This document shows, piece by piece, positions 6,023-6,497 of a DNA stretch of 6,497 nucleotides (the first letter of the stretch is position 1; the number at the start of each line of letters is the position of its first letter). The notes under the pieces were generated by a model. The model saw nothing but the letters and a program-made list of their open reading frames with translations, was not told the DNA's origin and did not search any database. The translations under genes were made by a program, and so were the position numbers. The stretch comes from Calditrichaeota bacterium AABM5.125.24 (GTDB taxonomy: Bacteria; Electryoneota; AABM5-125-24; Hatepunaeales; Hatepunaeaceae), in assembly GCA_002127415.1 (NCBI GenBank), contig MWJR01000011.1, positions 1-6,497 of the forward strand, given 5' to 3'.

Positions 6023-6103
6023 TTTGATCATCTCACCCATATCGGCAACCTGCAGACGCCCACAAGGGGCTATGCTACCTTAATCATTTCACCCAGGCCG
6101 GCA
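6001..6103. repeat. Two-copy direct repeat, period 56, including the transporter's 3' end
   Basis: 6001-6047 and 6057-6103 match at 41 of 47 positions by my count. The first 22 bases of each copy, a REP-like unit starting CGCCCACAAGGGG and ending CTAC, are identical. The rest, which holds transporter codons, carries all the differences. The rightmost copy of the REP unit is therefore a single (unpaired) one directly behind the transporter stop. Confidence 0.8.
6028..6048 (-). pseudogene. Remnant of a second transporter gene: last seven codons
   Basis: Read on the minus strand, 6048-6028 gives L-P-I-W-V-R-stop, aligned with L-P-A-W-V-K-stop at the end of the intact transporter (6104-6084). 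The differences look coding-like: TTG against CTG is silent and AGA against AAA swaps Arg for Lys. Nothing of the gene body is left upstream, where the next REP copy begins within about ten bases. The likely origin is a tandem paralogue lost by recombination between flanking repeats; a diverged simple duplication of the tail is the alternative. The fragment is very short, hence modest confidence. Confidence 0.45.
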
Positions 6104-6497
6104 GTTCGCCCCCCACTATTTCAAATAACGGCACGGCCACCGTCATTATCAGGGTCGTCACCAGTATTATTCCGATAAGATTCAGCACAATCCCTACGGC
6201 AGCCATCTTGGCGATGGGGATGCGTCCCGATCCGAACACTATGGCGTTGGGCGGGGTTGCCACCGGCAGCATAAAGGCACAGGATGCCGATATGGTCGCC
6301 GGTAACATCAGCAGTAGTGGATGAACCTTGACCGCCATTGCCAGGGCCGCCAACACCGGTAATATCATCTCGGTGGTTCCGGTGTTGCTGGTCAGCTCGG
6401 TCAGGAAGGTCAGCAGGGTTGAGGTTCCGGCCACCATCAGCACAGGCGGGACGTCCGCCAGCCCTATCAGGCGGGTTCCAATCCACTCAGCCAGCCC
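6084..6497 (-). CDS. C-terminal part of a DASS/SLC13 family sodium:anion symporter, truncated by the window edge
   Basis: The frame is open to the right edge, so 137 C-terminal residues are visible and the start lies outside. The protein belongs to the divalent anion:sodium symporter family, which imports dicarboxylates or sulfate with Na+ across the inner membrane. Visible residues 33-44 read TELTSNTGTTEM, containing the second SNT motif that helps bind substrate and sodium. Residues 71-91 contain ASCAF and ATPPNAIVFGSG and fit the sodium:sulfate symporter signature as I remember it. Hydrophobic segments lie at about 18-32, 45-55, 61-88 and 98-126, ending in a short tail LPAWVK. An internal GTG at 6443 is not the start. 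Substrate cannot be decided from this part; family-level certainty is high. The stop at 6084-6086 is followed within 5 bases by a GTAG-headed repeat. Confidence 0.92.
   Translation of the reverse strand, partial: GLAEWIGTRLIGLADVPPVLMVAGTSTLLTFLTELTSNTGTTEMILPVLAALAMAVKVHPLLLMLPATISASCAFMLPVATPPNAIVFGSGRIPIAKMAAVGIVLNLIGIILVTTLIMTVAVPLFEIVGGELPAWVK

Noticed and set aside
4687..6078. Repeats taken as a CRISPR array
   Set aside because: Repeat units differ in sequence, spacing is irregular, and each is a self-contained palindrome; no cas gene is present.

Overview
The window looks like bacterial chromosome: moderately GC-rich, tightly packed genes, and one repeat-filled intergenic stretch. No rRNA or tRNA gene marks the taxon. 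Long TPR proteins, a VTC/DUF4956 pair, a DASS-type anion transporter and many small palindromic repeats would suit an environmental Chloroflexota (Dehalococcoidia-like) or deltaproteobacterial lineage. This is a weak inference from style, not an identification.

Left part, + strand (1-3074): the 3' part of a long tetratricopeptide-repeat gene overlaps the start of a membrane-bound family 2 glycosyltransferase by the 4 bases GTGA. The pair looks translationally coupled. It resembles the pairing of TPR scaffolds with synthase-type GT2 enzymes in exopolysaccharide systems, though no polymer can be named.

Middle, - strand (4674 down to 3245): a VTC-domain (polyphosphate polymerase-like, CYTH fold) gene followed by a DUF4956 membrane protein gene, overlapping by ATGA. 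This is a known gene pair, probably working at the cytoplasmic membrane. It converges on the glycosyltransferase gene across 170 bases holding two hairpins and two runs of heptamer repeats.

Intergenic stretch 4675-5336: no convincing gene, but dense repeats. There is a 37-base tandem repeat just upstream of the VTC gene, a 72-base element that can fold as a perfect cloverleaf, and two REPIN-like elements. Each REPIN-like element has two hairpins pointing at each other, bounded by GTAG on the left and CTAC on the right.

Right part (5337-6497): a YigZ/IMPACT family gene (+) converges on the 3' end of a DASS/SLC13 transporter gene (-) that runs off the window. A third GTAG...CTAC element overlaps the end of the YigZ gene and supplies its last 12 codons. 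Next to it lies a diverged second copy of the transporter's last codons (LPIWVR-stop against LPAWVK-stop), which suggests a lost tandem paralogue.

The most interesting material is the repeat content: several copies with the same GTAG-headed architecture but different palindrome sequences, one of them absorbed into a coding sequence.
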